From: Thuidium tamariscinum
Taxonomy: Eukaryota; Streptophyta; Bryopsida; Hypnales; Thuidiaceae
Length of the DNA stretch: 64,000 nt
NCBI GenBank assembly: GCA_947034885.2
Contig: OX344756.2
Span: 23,605,489 to 23,669,488 of the forward strand
Reading direction: 5' to 3'
A model generated the notes under the pieces. The model saw only the letters and a list, made by a program, of their open reading frames with translations, was not told where the DNA came from and did no database searches. Every line of letters starts with the position of its first letter. Within the stretch, counting starts at the first letter, position 1. A program made the position numbers and the translations under genes. Positions 11,942-22,867 of the stretch are shown piece after piece.

Positions 11942-12169
11942 CATGGTCAATTTTATTAAAATTGCGGTATTTCGAGTGCCATTTTGACATATTCCATGTG
12001 CCACTTTGACAAATTTCAAGTGCCATTTTGACATACTTCGTGTACCATTTTGACATAGAGGCTTGGAGGTAGAGGAAGAAAATGTGCCATTTTAACGGAA
12101 TATCATGTCATTTTAATGGAATGTCATACCATTTTATTGGAATACCGCCATTTTAATGAAATTGACCAT
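11942..12169. mobile_element. 'TGCCATTTT' MITE, copy 1
   Basis: The left ATGGTCAATTTTATTAAAAT and right 'attttaatgaaattgaccat' ends are inverted repeats. The body is built from repeated 'tgccattttgaca' and 'tgtcattttaatggaat' modules. It is the same family as the copy at 17314-17518 in the PNL intron. Confidence 0.75.
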
Positions 12170-12511
12170 ATATTTATTAAGTTGATCCCTATTCTTGTAC
12201 TTCAAGAAATGGAAGGAAAATTACAAGTTGGATTGCTTTAAATTCTTTTAATAAAGTCATTCTTATCTAGTATTAACAAATCAATTTTGATATTGAGATA
12301 TCATCATTCATCCATTAAAATGAGAGGTTTAAATTGTTTTCTTGATTCATTTGTATTTGACTATAAACTACCTCTAATGCCTAATAATTGTCAAGATATA
12401 GCAATATTTGAAGATTCTTGACATCTAAATATTATTTGGTAACTTTACAAATGGGAAGAATCTCATTGTTGAAAGAATTGAAGCAACCCTCCCTAGTGTA
12501 TAGTAGCATGA
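12170..12511. other. AT-rich spacer
   Basis: No feature is supported between the two transposons. Confidence 0.4.
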
Positions 12512-13233
12512 GGGTGATTGCAAGAAACACCTGCCAATTTTGTTGCGTTTGGCTGATTTTTTCAAGAGTACTTTAAAATTAGAAAATTAATTTGGAAAAA
12601 ATTTGAAAAATTTGAATAATGTATATACCTCTAAGACAAAGGTTTTCACCAAAGGAAATGGATAGAAAAATTCTCTAAGTAGGAGAACTTGAAAAGTGTC
12701 AAACCTCAAGAAAATACATGCCTTCATGTTTTAATTAGGGAAAAATAGTAAAAATAAGTATTTTCAAAAAATAAAAAGTGAAAATTTGCAACAACTTTAT
12801 GGAGATTGTCATTCACCAAAAAATCCACCAAAATAATCTTTTATATGTTTCAAAATACAAGCAGAAAGGAGCTCACTTTGTAGACCTCCACACCACATAA
12901 AATTAACTATTTTTAAAAATCCTTTATTGGAAAGCTAGAAGTCTATTAGAAGACCATTTCATCCAAATTTCATCTTATAATCATTAAAAAAAGGTACTCC
13001 ATAGTACTAAAAATCCCTAAACTACAAAGTGTGACATCCAATCAGGGTCTATTTTTGGATATTAAATTATTTTTGAAAATTATAAAAAAATTAGGGAAGG
13101 TTTATGATAGTTATGAGTACCTTCTCTACAAATCTTGAGTCAATCAGAGCCAAAACACAAAAGTTATGGCCAAAAATCAGATCAGCACACGTAATGTGAT
13201 ACAAAATAGGACAAGTGTTTCTTGCAATCACCC
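12512..13233. mobile_element. Non-autonomous TIR transposon, 722 bp, 4-bp TSD
   Basis: The left end GGGTGATTGCAAGAAACACC is inverted at the right end, which closes at 13233. ATGA flanks both sides (12508-12511 and 13234-13237). The body is the reverse complement of the element at 620-1341 with moderate divergence. Both copies are 722 bp, supporting a defined family. Confidence 0.75.
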
Positions 13234-13237
13234 ATGA

Positions 13238-14034
13238 AGGGAGACAAGAGTACAAGATACAACATGCTTTAGAATTCATGTGAATAGACTTCATGTGAAT
13301 AGACTTAATAGTATTCCATTTGTTTTAGATAGATTCTTTTGGAATTTTGTCATTTGTATGTCGTATTGATAATATATTGGAATCTAGCTATTTATAAAGC
13401 ACAAAGAAAAAATTTATAAAGAAATCAAGAGAGTGATGTGTGTGTAGAATATCATAAATGTATCCAATAGAATGTTAAGATGTGTTAGCTAAAAATCTTT
13501 TTCAATTATGTTCAAATTAGTTGACCTTGAGTGCAATTATGTTCAAATATTGAACTCTAATTTGTATTATTCAAATAGCACATTATTCTTGTGTATTTAG
13601 ATTATAATATTTGTTATAGGTTAGAATGCAACCTTTGACATCAATTGTTGTATACTACAAAATTATTATTCAATTTTTTATGAAATTCTTGAAACATTAT
13701 TGCAGAAAATGCAAATGTTCTTGCAATATTTGCAATTTATAGTTCTAAATGCAATATTTTGTATTGTATTGAATGTGGATAAGATTGTTGTAAATATTGT
13801 AACTCTTAGTTATTGCATGATAGTAGATTTGTATTAGGTAGTATTAGTAAGTTGATTTGATAAAATTCTTTATATGAGTTGAATCTAAGTGTATTGATTC
13901 ATTGAATTTTTGGAGGGACCTTGCTAATTTAATAGTTTTAACTTGATTGAATGTTGAATTATAACTAGTTTTTTTTGGATTTGTTTTGAAGACACTACAG
14001 GTCTTTTTAATATTACTCCATTTAGTTATACGAA
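13238..14034 (+). other. Upstream region of the PNL gene
   Basis: AT-rich, with no repeats recognised and no supported ORF. It presumably contains promoter and 5' UTR; no unambiguous TATA box could be chosen among the many AT-rich runs. Confidence 0.4.
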
Positions 14035-17000
14035 ATGGCGCACTTCTTGATATGGATTGCAAGTTTCTTCACATTGGCCATCTTCATATTTTGGAGATAC
14101 ATGGGTTCCACATGGTTTACATGGTGAGCATAAATGTTCTTTAGTAATTGGTAATGATTAAAAAGTATATGTTAGATTAAAATAGTTCATAAACTATAAA
14201 GTCCTTTGAATAGTTTTCGTTTCGATTTTGATCAAACTCTACAAACACATTTTCTTTTATGCACTCATGTGTATAATCAAACTTATAAATATGTGTTCTT
14301 ATTTTAGTACATTAAATAACCAACTCCATTATTTTTTAGTCTTCAATAAAGTTTATTCTTGAATGTGTTAATTTGATCAACGTTATGAATCTCTCTTCTA
14401 GGATAATTGGTTTCACTATGTATTTTCAAAGTATTTAATTGATTATAGAAATTACATATTTTACAGGAAAAAGAAGGATTTTTCAAAAGCACAAAGTGAG
14501 CTTTACAAAAGACTTCACAATGTTATACCAAATCTTGAAAAATGCTTGAAGGCTATGGAAGAATCTTCAAAGGAGAAAGTCTTGAACAAAAATCAATGTG
14601 TACATCTTTTTCGCAAACTTGTACTAGCTATGACGGAGATTGATAAAATGTTGTCAATTGCTACTCCAAATCTCAATTTCCGGTTTGTATGTGAAGAATT
14701 GTTTTGTCTTCAAAGGAAAGTGGAAATTATAAGAAAGCAATGCATTGAAGAAGAGCAATGGTATTATTCAGCTATATTTCAACTCCAAAACAAAGAGACT
14801 TTTCGTGAGTTGCTTTTAGATCTCAAGTGTTGTTATGACTCAGCAAGAGATATATACTTATTGCATTATATGAATCAATCAAATGATATATTACCTATTC
14901 AATTTGATGCAACTACTTATGAAGAAGTCCTTGAAGATGCACAAGAACTAAAGACAAGACTTGAACTTGTACGTCCAAGAGAAATCTCAGAGGACTATGA
15001 AATAGCACAACATCTGTTGTTGCGACTTAGAAATTTTGATCGAGTTGATGGTGGAGACTTGAATGCTTTGGAGTTTTCCAGTGATTTCAAAACACCACAA
15101 CTAATAGAAAAAATAGGTGAAGGAGGTTATGGAGAAGTGTTCAAATCAAATTGGTCGGGTCTACCATGTGCCACAAAAGTGTTGAAAGTTGAACGTGGTA
15201 ATCTTACAAATTCTCGAAAAGAGGCTGGGATTTTGGCAAGTTTGAACCATCCAAATCTCGTTCAATTTCTTGGTTGTTGGATTAACAAACAAATCGGTGA
15301 GATTTCTAAAAAAGATGAAATCGGAGAGATGCATTTGGTGATGGAATTGATGGGTTCAAACTTGTCTACTTTATTGGAGAAAGCAAAAAGACCTTTACCC
15401 TATTCTATTGCAATTGACATCATGCATCAAATTGCAAAGGGTGTGTATTACCTTCATGACATGCAAGTTGCTCATCTTGATTTGAAACCTGCTAACATAT
15501 TGTCCAATTCAATATCTTTGGAGGATTTGGATCCTTCTTGCATATTCAAGGTCACTGATTATGGAACTTCTAAATTTGAAGTTTGTAGCAATCCAAAACC
15601 TTTGCAAGATTTGGAGCCATTAGAGCAACCAATTGGAACACAAGGATATATGTCCCCTGAAATGATCAAGGGCAGTAAAACTTCATCGTATCAATTTCAA
15701 GCTGACGTATGGTCTTTTGCCATGATATGTTCAGAGATTCTATCAAGAAAGGTTCCATACTCTAATTTGAAGCCTAGAGAATTTTATAATCAAATCAAAG
15801 GCAAGGATGGCCTTAACTTGCGACCAGACCTACCAAAAGATTGTGAAGAACTCACAATCTTAATCCAAGAATGTTGGTCACAAGACCCTCTTCAACGACC
15901 AACATTTTCTAAGATTTGTGATCGGCTCACTTGTTTGAAGAAGTCTTTTTTGAAGGGAGGATGTTATCCCTTAAGAGATTTCAAGTCTATGGTGATTCAT
16001 GTTCCAAGGGTATGAAGTTACTTAACTCAAAAATTCATTTAGTCATGTTTGATTTATGTCATTATCTTTAGTACTTTACATTCATTGTTTGAGTGTAGTA
16101 TGTCATTCTTTTTTATAAGATGTACTTTTTGCTTTTGTACAGGTAGATGAACAAAGTACTCCTTTAGACGAGATTCAAGTTGATTTAGATCATCAATTGT
16201 CTAAAGCCAAAGTGCTTTTGAAAATGAATTATATAGGTATTGTTGGCATGGGTGGAATTGGCAAGACTACTTTAGCAAAGGCAATACTTGATGATGCAAT
16301 TATGACTTCTTCATATGATGCATCATGCTTTGTTGCTGAATGTAAGAACTATCAAAATTCCTATGAAATATTGAGTGAGATATTACCAAAACTTGGGAAA
16401 GATGAAAAACTCAAGAATTTGGGAGATGCCCAAAAGATGATGAAGAAACTCTTCATTGCAAAGAAGGTTCTTTTGATACTAGATGATGTCAATGAAGAAA
16501 CTCTAGTGGATGATATTGCACCTCCAGACATTGTTCAAGCTAGCAAGGGTACTACAATAATTATCACAACACGCCAATGGAATACCATAAAATCAATTGT
16601 GGGCATTGAAGGAAAGTTGGAAGTTGAATTGTTGAATAAAAAGGCAGCAACAAGACTTTTCACCTCTCACCTTTGTTGGGATGTAGCTTCTATATTACCA
16701 AGCTTTGTGGCCTTGCGCAAACATGTTGTAGCATCTTGCAATGGCTTACCTTTGAGTTTGAAAGTGATGGGTGCATTTCTACGCAATAAAGAGAGGTTGC
16801 GAAGTTGGGAACGAGCATTGCAAAGAATGGCAAGAGGAAGGAATTTGGATGGTGATAAAGCAATTTGGAACATCTTGCAAACAAGCTTTGATGGATTGAA
16901 TGATGGTGATGAAAAGAATATGTTTTTGGATGTTGCATCTTTCTTTTGTCGAGATGTATATCCATCTGGCATTTCAAAAGCAACATTTTTGTCCATATGG

Positions 17001-19949
17001 TCCAAAGATGGCATCCCTCTTGTAGATAAATTGGAAAGATTGGTTGACATGTCATTATTGAAGGTCAATGGAGATGGTGACATTCTAGAGATGCATGACC
17101 AACTACGTGATATGGGTCGAATGATTGCCAAGAATACAAGAATTTGGAAAGCAACTATGATTCCTGAAATTGGCTTCTCAAATAAGGTACTATTCCATTA
17201 GTCCAATTCACATTATTTGTTCAAATTTCACATTTTTATATATTTATTTGAATGCAATCAGCTCATTTACAACCTTTATTATCTCAAGCATCATTAGAAC
17301 TTGAATTAGTTAGATGGTCGATTTTGTTAAAATGGCAGTATTCCAAGTGCCATTTTGACATATTCTGTATGCCACTTTGACAAATTTCAAGTGCCATTTT
17401 GACATAGAGGCCTAAAGATAGAGGAAGAAAATGTGCCATTTTAATGGAATGTTGTGCCAATTTAACGGAATGCCATGCCATTTTATTGGAATACTGCCAT
17501 TTTAACGAAATTGACCATTTAGAGGAAATAATTTTCATTCGAAGTTAGAACATAAAGGTGTAATGTATGATATTTTATGTTTTTCTCAATGTAGGATGTT
17601 GAGGTTATTGAAGGCATTTCTATGCATGGAACTATGAGGTATCATTTGCGTTTGTTGAAACAAGATTCAAGTTTTGATTTTGAGAAACTTCGCATATTGA
17701 TTTGGATGAGTGATTTGGGCAATTCTGTAGTGGATGCTCACAATTTGAGTTTATTTCTCGAAATAGCATCCCATTGTTCACAATTGGAGGCAATTCTAAT
17801 AGAAAACTCTGAAAATTGGAAGACATATGGATTCCAGTCTACACTTCCAGAAAGTACTGCAAGTCTTCTAAGCACTAAGATATTGGATCTTTGTGGCTTA
17901 TCTGCATCATTAAAGGTTTTTGATCTAATAGGATTTGATTTCTTGAAGAAATTGCCAAACAAATTTGCATCATGCAATACCCTATTAAGATTGAATTTAA
18001 GTGGATGTTCAAGCTTGGTATCCTTGCCAAAAGAAGTGGGGAACTTATCTTCCTTGACCACTTTAGATTTGAGGTGGTGTTCAAGCTTGGTGTCCTTGCC
18101 AAAAGAAGTGGGGAACTTGTCTTCCTTGATTACTCTCAATTTGAACAAATGTTCAAACTTGGTGTCCTTGCCAAAGGAAGTGGGGAATTTGTCTTCCTTG
18201 ACCACTTTAGATTTGAGGTGGTGTTCAAGTTTGGTGTCCTTGCCAAACAAAGTGGAGAACTTTTCTTCCTTGACTACTCTAGATTTGAGTGGATGTTCAA
18301 GCTTGGTGTCCTTGCCAAAAGAAGTGGGGAACTTGTCTTCATTGGCTACTCTCAATTTGTACAAATGTTCAAGCTTGGTGTCCCTGCCAAAGGAAGTGGG
18401 GAACTTGTCTTCTTTGACCACTTTAGATTTGAATGGATGTTCAAGCTTGGTGTCCTTGTCAAAGGAAGTGGGAAACTTGTCTTCCTTGACTACTCTCAAT
18501 TTGTATGAATGTTCAAGCTTGCTGTGCTTGCCAAACGAAGTAGGGAACTTGTCTTCCTTGACCACTTTAGATTTGAGGTGGTGTTCAAGCTTAGTGTCCT
18601 TGCCAAAGGAAGTGGGGAACTTGTCTTCATTGACTATTTTAGATTTAAAATGGAGTTCAAGCTTGGTATCCTTGCCAAAGGAAGTGGGGAACTTGTCTTC
18701 CTTGACCACTTTAGATTTAAGGTGGTGTTCAAGCTTGGTGTCTTTGCCAAAGGAAGTAGGAAACTTGTCTTCCTTGACTACTCTAGATTTGAGTGGATGT
18801 TCAAGCTTGATGTCCTTACCAAAGGAAGTAGGGAACTTCTCTTCCTTGACTACTCTAGATTTGAGTGGATGTTCAAGCTTGGTGTCCTTGCCAAAGGAAA
18901 TGGGGAAGTTGTCTTCTTTGGCTACTCTCAATTTGTACAAATGTTCAAGCTTGGTGTCCTTGCCAAAGGAAGTGGGGAATTTGTCTTCCTTGACTACTCT
19001 AGATTTGAGTGGATGTTCAAGCTTGGTGTCCTTGCCAAACGAAGTGGGGAACTTGTCTTCTTTGGCTACTTTCAATTTCTACGAATGTTCAAGCTTGGTG
19101 TCCCTACCAAAGGAAGTGGGGAACTTGTCTTCCCTGACTACTCTCAATTTGTACGAATGTTCAAGCTTGGTGTCCTTGCCAAAGGAAGTGGGGAACTTGT
19201 CTTCTTTGACTACTTTAGATTTGAGGTGGTGTTCAAGCTTGGTGTCCTTGCCAAAGGAAGTGGGGAACTTGTCTTCCCTGACTACTCTCAATTTGTACGA
19301 ATGTTCAAGCTTGGTGTCCTTATCAAAGGAAGTAGGGAACTTGTCTTCCTTGACTTTTTTAGATTTGAGGTGGTGTTCAAGCTTGATGTCCTTGCCAAAG
19401 GAAGTGGGGAACTTATCTTCCTTAACTACTCTAGATTTGACTGGATGTTCAAGCTTGGTGTCTTTGCCAAAGGACGTGGGCAACTTGTCTTCTTTGACCA
19501 CTCTCAATTTGTACAAATGTTCAAATTTGGTATCCTTGCCAAACGAAGTGGAGAATTTGTCTTCCTTGACCACTTTAGATTTGAGGAGGTGTTCAAGCTT
19601 GGTGTCCTTGCCAAAGGAAGTGGGGTACTTGTCTTCTTTGACCACTCTCAATTTGTTCAAATGTTCAAGTTTGGTGTGCTTGCCAAAAGAAGTGGAGAAT
19701 TGGTCTTCCTTGACCACTGCAGATTTGAGTGGATGTTCAAGCTTGGTGTCCTTGCCAAAGGAAGTGGGGAACTTGTCTGCTTTGACCACTTTAGATTTGA
19801 ATGGATGTTCAAGCTTGGTGTCCTTGCCAAAGGAAGTGGGGAACTTATTTTCCTTGACCACTCTCAATTTGTACAAATGTTCAAGCTTGGTGTCCTTGCC
19901 AAAGGAAGTAGGGAACTTGTCTTCCTTGGCCACTTTAGATTTGAAGTGA
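14035..19949 (+). CDS. Protein kinase-NBS-LRR (PNL) immune receptor with N-terminal membrane segment
   Basis: Four exons joined by GT-AG signals in frame: 14035-14123, 14467-16009, 16143-17186 and 17595-19949, giving 1,676 residues. Exon 1 starts at an ATG and encodes a hydrophobic segment (about residues 4-20, FLIWIASFFTLAIFIFW) followed by KKK after the splice, so a signal-anchor is likely. Kinase: glycine loop IGEGGYGEVF at 246-255, lysine in CATKVLK, HLDLKPAN at 366-373, DYG at 394-396, and a GYMSPE activation-loop end. HLD in place of HRD makes it a non-RD kinase. NB-ARC: P-loop GMGGIGKTT at 579-587, kinase-2 LLILDDV, IIITTR, CNGLPLSLK and MHD at 861-863. LRRs run from about 1021. Kinase-NBS-LRR fusions are known in mosses. 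The role is inferred to be intracellular or membrane-tethered pathogen sensing. The stop at 19947-19949 lies inside an LRR and looks like a nonsense change; three more LRRs follow in frame. Confidence 0.85.
17314..17518. mobile_element. 'TGCCATTTT' MITE, copy 2, in PNL intron 3
   Basis: The inverted ends ATGGTCGATTTTGTTAAAAT and 'attttaacgaaattgaccat' enclose the same 'tgccattttgacat' modules as 11942-12169. It fills about half of the 408-bp intron (17187-17594). The splice sites are not touched. Confidence 0.75.
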
Positions 19950-20141
19950 TGTTCAAGCTTGGTGTCCTTGCCAAAGAAAGTGGGGAACTTATCTTCCTTG
20001 ACCACTTTAGATTTGAGGTGGTGTTCAAGTTTGGTGTCCTTGCCAAACAAAGTGGGGAACTTGTCTTCTTTGGCTACTCTCAATTTGTTTAAATGTTCAA
20101 GTTTGGTGTGCTTGCCAAAGGAAGTGGGGAACTTGTCTTCC
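17982..20141 (+). repeat. LRR-coding tandem array, about 30 units of 72 bp
   Basis: Each 72-bp unit encodes 24 residues of the pattern TTLDLxxCSSLVSLPKEVGN plus LSSL. Twenty-seven complete units precede the in-frame TGA; the 28th is interrupted and two more follow. Units differ mainly at the two residues before the cysteine (RW, SG, YK, YE, NG), the variable positions on the LRR surface. Near-identity at DNA level makes the other reading frames open for hundreds of codons on both strands; these are shadows. Such homogeneity implies recent expansion or continuing unequal exchange. Confidence 0.9.
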
Positions 20142-20171
20142 TTGATCACTTTAGATTTGTGGCAGAGTTGA
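19950..20171 (+). pseudogene. Severed 3' end of the PNL LRR domain
   Basis: Directly after the TGA at 19947-19949 the same frame stays open to a TGA at 20169-20171, giving the rest of LRR 28 and LRRs 29 and 30, then LDLWQS. In other units the codons at the break read R-W (agg tgg); here they read aag tga, so one G-to-A change made the stop. If the stop is real these 73 codons are untranslated; if it is a sequencing error the protein is 1,750 residues. Confidence 0.75.
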
Positions 20172-21479
20172 CAAATTGCTACGTCTGGAACAAAATCACA
20201 TCCAAAATCCAAACATTCAGATACAACAGATGCATGCGTTGATAGGGGGACAACAGATGGGCGGACGAGGATCAGACGGCCTTGGGACGGGTGGTCAAAT
20301 GGACGATTCGACGGCTTTGATGGCTTAGACGGCCTTGGGACAAGCGGTCATATGGGCGATTGGACAGGGGGACGATGATTGGACGGGCAATTGGATAGAC
20401 AGAGATGGTTGGACTAGTGGGGCATGGACGGCCAGGTCAACATCCGCCGCCGAAGCAGATCCGCTCAGTGGATTAGAGGTCTGTGGCCGCTCCGTGTCGT
20501 TCGATTGTAGGTCTGGGGCGGACGCTTTTTAGGATTTGAGCCAGACGGATATATTGCCCTAGAGCAGCCTCATTATTATTCACTTCTTCTCCCCTTCATA
20601 GCGAAGTTGGATGTGCTACTGTTGCTTTATGCACCAATTGCTCCTATGGGGTGGAGGGTTGGGGTCTTTCAGTGTGCATTACTATTTTGTGTTCACAAGT
20701 TTTTTTTTCTCGCGTCAACCACGTACTATGACTAATTATCTGAGGGCTCAAAAATTCAAATTGTCAATCATGACTAGTGAAGGGGGTGTCAATGACGCTA
20801 GCATGTAAGCTTGGAGCGGCGAGCCTGTGAATTGTGAGCATGAAGTTGTGAGCCTAGAGCCTCCAACAGAACTATTTTTGGATATTTTGACCTAAGAAAA
20901 AATTTTGGCTCCTTTTTTATAAATTTTTTAAGAAAACTCACTACTTGTATTGGTTTTGTAGACCTATGACCGTGGCCCTATAACCATGGATGGTGTTAAA
21001 TTTTACTTATTTGTGTGTTCATTTTTTTAAAAACTAAATGCTTATGAATTTTTAATGTTTTGAGAAAAGTTTGAGTATTTATGATCGAAGTTGTAGAATA
21101 AACTAGATTAGATGCTTGAATCATAGTACAGTCTAATCATTTTGGATAAATTGTTTAGTGTTTTTAGATTCAGGTCAACTCAATGCTAAGTTTTGTAAAT
21201 TCTAATATCTCTCAGCTATTGAAATTTTAAACATTTTGTAGTAGAAGAGGACCTGTTTTGACAATAAGAGTACTTAAAGGTTAGTGTAAGATAGATGCTA
21301 ATGATGAAAAAGGTTTAGGGTTTATTCAAATCTTCAACTGTTTTATTTCATACAATTAATCATTCTAGTAAAAAATAATTTTTGAGTGCATTAGTTTATA
21401 ATAATACAGTGACACATGCTACATGTGGCTAATAAGACATAAAAACATAATTCCTAGTTGAATGAATGCTAAGCCATTT
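20172..21479. other. PNL downstream region with a GGACGG-rich stretch
   Basis: 20235-20530 is GC-rich and made of loosely repeated 'gacggccttgggac' and 'ggacgattggac' modules, like the stretches near 24340, 35940-36110 and 37440-37590. It contains a 65-codon open frame with no domain. From 20580 the DNA is AT-rich with no supported gene. Confidence 0.45.
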
Positions 21480-22864
21480 CACTATACGAAAACTGCATTT
21501 TTGGTGTTGTTTTCATAAAAACATACCCATGTTTTTTGAGACGTCACGTGTTTTGCAAAAACATCTTTAGAATGTTGATGTTTTTTGTAATGTCACAAAA
21601 AACAATTGAAAAATAAGTAGATGTCACCATAGACAGATATATCTTTAATGATGTTTAAAAAAACAAGTTAATGTTTTTCATAACATCAAAAAAAACATAG
21701 ATTGCCACATTAGCAAAAAACTTATTTTGATTATGAATAAGTTAGTAAAAATTTCTTTGGTCAGTGGTAAAATTTTGACTTAAAGTAAACAATTAGGGAA
21801 AAGTCAGCCACATGGCATATTTTTCAAAAAAAGAAAGGAATGGATGGATAATTTTATTGTATAAAATGGATGAAAACAAATGGTCTTTATACAAGTGTAG
21901 TAATAGGAAGAGAGACAATCCATATGGGATATGCAAATGAACAATTGGATTTAAAATAAAAAGTCAAGAAAAACATCAGAATGTCTCAAAAAACATTTAC
22001 ATGTCTGAAAGAACGTCAACATGTTCATGAAAACATGGACATGTCTAAAAAAATGTCGGTATGTTCAATGGTCAAATTGCCACATTTTAATTATCCCATA
22101 CTTTTTGTCTCACCATGGATTGAGAATGGATATAAGTATAATCTCCCTCCCCCTTCATTTTCATTAACTTTTAATGAAGTAATTTCTTTATTTTTCCTTC
22201 AAAAGTTCTCTAAAAGGTAGATGATAAGTTTCCTTCAATTTTTGTTGAATTCAATAATTTTTTTAATTCATTTTATTTTAATTTAATTTTAAATATTCTT
22301 TTTCTGACTTGGCCTTATAGGTAGAGTATGTACCTAGTGATGTTTAATTTGACGTTTTGGAAAACATTTAATTTGATGTTTGAGAGAACACCATTAAAAT
22401 TTTCAAATGACAAAAAGTGTGCTGACAAAGCATGCCACATCATCACATTTTGGGTCCATATCAATACATCTTGGAATCCACGTCAACACATTTTGGGGTC
22501 CACGTCAATACAATTTAGAGGGTTCACATCAGCATAATTTGAATTCCACATCACTTTTTTCAAAGTCCATATCACAACTTTGGTCAAAATTATTTTGGAT
22601 AAAAAATTATCCTATGTGGCACTGCTCGTCTCCAAAAGAGTTTATGTGGCATTCAAGACCCCTCCACATGTAGCCCTTTGCAAAGCTTGGAAAACTCTAT
22701 TTTATTTGACATTTCAAAAAACAACACGTTAATTTGGCATGTTTTTTGCCTTTTTTTTTTTCTAACGGATTTTAGAAGACATCAAGTTTGATCCCTATGT
22801 TGTCAAGCCTAATGTAGTTTCGTGTTTTCTTAAACATGTTTTAAAACAAGTGTTTCTTATAGTG
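21480..22864. mobile_element. Non-autonomous CACTA element, 1,385 bp
   Basis: It begins CACTATACGAAAACTGC and ends GTTTCTTATAGTG, with TTT on both sides (21477-21479, 22865-22867) as the 3-bp target duplication. The subterminal regions carry many short direct and inverted copies of an 'aaaacatc/gatgtttt' motif, as expected for CACTA transposase binding sites. No transposase is present. Confidence 0.8.
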
Positions 22865-22867
22865 TTT

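Noticed and set aside
16667-17131. Minus-strand frames of 154 and 121 codons under the NB-ARC exon
   Set aside because: Antisense shadows of a coding exon whose plus-strand motifs (RNBS, GLPL, MHD) are clear.
18509-20092. A 527-codon open frame on the plus strand (and 178 codons at 17972) in another frame
   Set aside because: It is the shifted reading of the 72-bp LRR array; the repeat unit has no stop in that frame. The LRR frame is the one with family similarity and exon continuity.
17738-20212. Minus-strand open frames of 445 and 377 codons (KEDKFPTSFGKDTKLEH repeats)
   Set aside because: Antisense shadow of the LRR array with the same 24-residue period; no independent start, splice or domain.
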